DNA of 7,955 bases from Candidatus Daviesbacteria bacterium RIFCSPLOWO2_02_FULL_41_8 (GTDB lineage Bacteria > Patescibacteriota > Microgenomatia > Daviesbacterales > UBA10151). The DNA is taken from NCBI GenBank assembly GCA_001777455.1, contig MFDZ01000062.1, forward strand, positions 6,089-14,043. The letters run 5' to 3'. Shown piece after piece: positions 6,670 through 7,955 of this stretch; position 1 is the first letter of the stretch; every line of letters starts with the position of its first letter. Both the position numbers and the translations under genes were made by a program. Under the pieces are notes generated by a model. It had not been told where the DNA came from and searched no databases. It saw only the letters and a program-made list of their open reading frames with translations.

Positions 6670-6678
6670 TGATATACT
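6670..6678 (+). promoter_or_regulatory. Extended -10 element for the T-box transcript
   Basis: TGATATACT is an extended -10 (TG-N-TATACT). Transcription would begin near 6685, about 15 nt before the conserved start of the T-box leader. No good -35 stands 16-18 bp upstream; the TTGACT at 6660-6665 is too close to pair with this -10. Confidence 0.45.
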
Positions 6679-6884
6679 ATAAACACAATTTAATATTGTA
6701 AAGACGTTGAAGGAGAAATAGTAGAGTAAGTTGGGGTCATCTGAGAGTAGACGGCTGGAGAAAGTCTACCAAACAACTTCCTTGAATTACCCTCCGGAGT
6801 CGCAGGCCAAAAGCTGAGCCGGGAGCAAACCGTCATATTGCATGAGTGTGTCGAAGAAATCGGAGCACTCGAGAATAAGCATTC

Positions 6885-6935
6885 ATTGCTAAAATTTCGA
6901 GGCACCCAAGACACGGGTGCTTTTTTATTAGCAAT
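6885..6935 (+). promoter_or_regulatory. T-box stem III with an embedded terminator-like hairpin
   Basis: An outer helix ATTGCTAA/TTAGCAAT (6885-6892, 6928-6935) encloses a perfect GCACCC/GGGTGC hairpin (6902-6920) followed at once by six T residues (6921-6926). By position this is stem III of the T-box. By sequence the inner part is also a complete intrinsic terminator, and closing the outer helix would draw in bases next to the U-run. Confidence 0.6.
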
Positions 6936-6961
6936 AAGTGAAAACAAGGTGGTACCGCGAG

Positions 6962-7014
6962 AAACCTCGCCCTTGTCTATCTATTAATTTAGGTAGACAT
7001 AGGCGAGGTTTTTT
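6962..7014 (+). terminator. T-box intrinsic terminator
   Basis: AAACCTCGCC (6962-6971) pairs perfectly with GGCGAGGTTT (7002-7011), with an inner TGTCTA/TAGACA helix (6974-6979, 6994-6999), ending in six T residues (7009-7014). The CCTTG at 6971-6975 is shared with the antiterminator, giving the expected mutually exclusive folds. It ends 19 nt before the start codon. Confidence 0.93.
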
Positions 7015-7033
7015 AATGGTGAAATGAAGTGAT

Positions 7034-7955
7034 ATGAAAACAGAAACAAAACATCAGATTCTAAATCTTGAAGATTTACAGACTTTTCAACAGTCTGGGG
7101 TCTCCCTTGGGCCGAAATTAGGGAAAGAGTTGGAGAATACACAAAATCATATTATCTGCTTTGTTCGACAAAAAGAATTCGCTGCTGCATCTGTATATAG
7201 GAAAATTATTGGCCGCACACCTGATAACTTTTCAGTACTAACCTGCGACAATCCTGTTAAAAGAGCCTGTAATGTAAACGAAAAACAGGTAATTCCCTTG
7301 GTAATAAATAGTGCTATCAATCCAAATCTAAAAGACATTATGTTTGGTAGCCATAATTTTGGCGAGCTTTTAGCTGACAGGTTTCCTTTTTCAAACACCC
7401 AAGACAGAAAAACTACGCCCATACTTCATTGTGTCGGCATCACTAAACACGGAATTGAAATCCTGGCTCAAAAGGAAAACACCCCAGACCAAATCTTTAC
7501 AAGTAAAAACCTGGAGGAAGAACGCTCGGCAAGATTAAGAAAAACATTAGGAAATATTGTCACCCCAACTGACTTTCGCAATATTCTACGCTCCTTATTG
7601 GTAAAAGAAATTAACCTGCACGCCTTGGGTCCTGCCGGAACAAATATTTCTCAAGCAGCACACTTATACATCGAAAAAGTAAGGATTAGCAACAAAACAA
7701 GTATCTTAATTCACGGCTCCGGCATTACGCCTTTAGAATATGCACAAATGGCAAAGGAACAAACAGAAAAATCCTTGCTTACGGAAACATTACCGGAAAC
7801 ACTTCATTTGCATATGGAATGCGCCGTGTTTGATGGAATGGGGAGTTTATACCAACAAAGGGCTGCTGAATCTATATTTATTGATGAGCAAAATATGGCT
7901 TTGGATTCCATGCAACTATCAGCCCAGCTGAGTATCGATAAATTACGCACCATAG
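7034..7955 (+). CDS. T-box-controlled protein with a prephenate dehydratase/BacA-like segment (partial)
   Basis: The ATG at 7034 opens 307 codons that run off the window. Earlier ATGs at 7016 and 7024 are followed within a few codons by stops. The Shine-Dalgarno is weak (GAAGTGA). Residues 1-190 were not recognised; they include VIPLVINSAINP (86-97) and PILHCVGITKHGIEIL (129-144). From about 195 the sequence LHALGPAGTNISQAAHLYIEK (195-215) resembles the GPxGTxSxxAA opening of prephenate dehydratase-type domains. PLEYAQ (233-238) and CAVFDGM...LYQQRA...IF (263-282) recall the matching part of BacA, a prephenate decarboxylase. It is clearly not a known aminoacyl-tRNA synthetase. With a tyrosine-type T-box upstream, a role in aromatic amino acid metabolism is a reasonable inference, but the domain call is from memory of motifs and is tentative. 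Confidence 0.6.
   Translation, partial: MKTETKHQILNLEDLQTFQQSGVSLGPKLGKELENTQNHIICFVRQKEFAAASVYRKIIGRTPDNFSVLTCDNPVKRACNVNEKQVIPLVINSAINPNLKDIMFGSHNFGELLADRFPFSNTQDRKTTPILHCVGITKHGIEILAQKENTPDQIFTSKNLEEERSARLRKTLGNIVTPTDFRNILRSLLVKEINLHALGPAGTNISQAAHLYIEKVRISNKTSILIHGSGITPLEYAQMAKEQTEKSLLTETLPETLHLHMECAVFDGMGSLYQQRAAESIFIDEQNMALDSMQLSAQLSIDKLRTI

Larger units (their letters stand above)
6698..7014 (+). ncRNA. T-box riboswitch, probable tyrosine (UAC) specificity
   Basis: All main parts of a transcriptional T-box leader can be traced. Stem I has a lower helix GGAG/CUCC (6712-6715, 6792-6795), the loop E pair AGUA/GAA (6720-6723, 6784-6786), and an upper helix 6724-6733/6774-6783 with one mismatch. 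Its distal hairpin GUAGAC/GUCUAC (6747-6752, 6764-6769) has loop GGCUGGAGAAA and a preceding GAGA bulge. After GAA and one base comes UAC (6788-6790), the position of the specifier in known T-boxes, so it reads tyrosine codon UAC. The base after it is C rather than the usual purine. Stem III is at 6885-6935. The T-box AAGGTGGTACCGCG lies at 6946-6959, with antiterminator helix CAAGG/CCTTG (6945-6949, 6971-6975). Its UGGU would pair with ACCA, requiring discriminator A, as in tRNA-Tyr. The terminator is at 6962-7014. Uncharged tRNA should favour expression of the downstream gene. Confidence 0.93.

Noticed and set aside
6660..6678. TTGACT and TATACT as a standard -35/-10 pair
   Set aside because: The spacing is only 7 bp; the extended -10 TGATATACT is a better explanation.
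6787..6789. UUA (Leu) or AUU (Ile) as the T-box specifier
   Set aside because: The loop E pairing (AGUA with GAA at 6784-6786) and the GAA-plus-one spacing place the triplet at 6788-6790, UAC. These alternatives are less likely but not excluded, because the base after UAC is C rather than a purine.
6690..6947. 85-codon open frame on the minus strand
   Set aside because: It lies entirely across the T-box leader on the opposite strand; the RNA structure explains the sequence and the frame has no ribosome-binding site or recognisable protein.
7147..7422. 91-codon open frame on the minus strand
   Set aside because: It is antisense to the T-box-controlled coding region and has no supporting signal.

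Overview
The window looks like a piece of a small, AT-rich bacterial genome of the Candidate Phyla Radiation (Patescibacteria, possibly Microgenomates). This is an inference from a shortened ATP synthase delta subunit, many short perfect palindromes between genes, tracts of TTAGAAATTA-like low-complexity DNA, a Y1 (REP-associated) transposase with its repeats, and large membrane proteins with no recognisable family. TGA ends atpE and atpF, so TGA is a stop here, which argues against the UGA=Gly lineages (Absconditabacteria, Gracilibacteria).

Layout. Positions 1-2648 (minus strand) hold the first part of an F1Fo ATP synthase operon in the order atpB (a), atpE (c), atpF (b), atpH (delta), atpA (alpha, cut by the window edge). 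A good sigma70-like promoter lies at 2714-2743. The c-subunit sequence suggests a proton-coupled rather than sodium-coupled enzyme. Palindromic repeats lie in the leader and in the gaps around atpE. Positions 2807-3835 (minus) hold a separate gene whose protein resembles the TraB/ChaN/EreA-type superfamily, with a promoter that would give a nearly leaderless mRNA.

Positions 3890-6597 (minus) form a repeat-rich accessory block. It contains a 523-aa membrane protein, a 94-aa membrane protein, a Y1_Tnp/RAYT transposase, and a short remnant of a second copy of the 523-aa gene: its last 14 codons plus stop, differing only by synonymous changes. Palindromes built on TTCCCAC/GTGGGAA separate these units. 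The stop codons of three consecutive genes are each fused directly to one end of such a palindrome. One palindrome carries a 21-bp GC-rich palindrome inserted in its loop, and another lies in frame inside the transposase gene.

Positions 6670-7955 (plus strand, divergent from the 523-aa gene) carry a complete T-box riboswitch followed by a partial gene. Stem I, loop E, the specifier, a stem III that looks like a terminator, the T-box/antiterminator and the final terminator can all be traced. The specifier reads most simply as UAC (Tyr), and the UGGU bulge fits a tRNA with discriminator A, as tRNA-Tyr has. The regulated gene is not an aminoacyl-tRNA synthetase. It has an unrecognised N-terminal half followed by a GPAGT segment resembling the start of prephenate dehydratase/BacA-type domains, which would fit tyrosine-responsive control of an aromatic-metabolism gene. 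This T-box unit and the palindrome/transposase block are the most interesting parts of the window.
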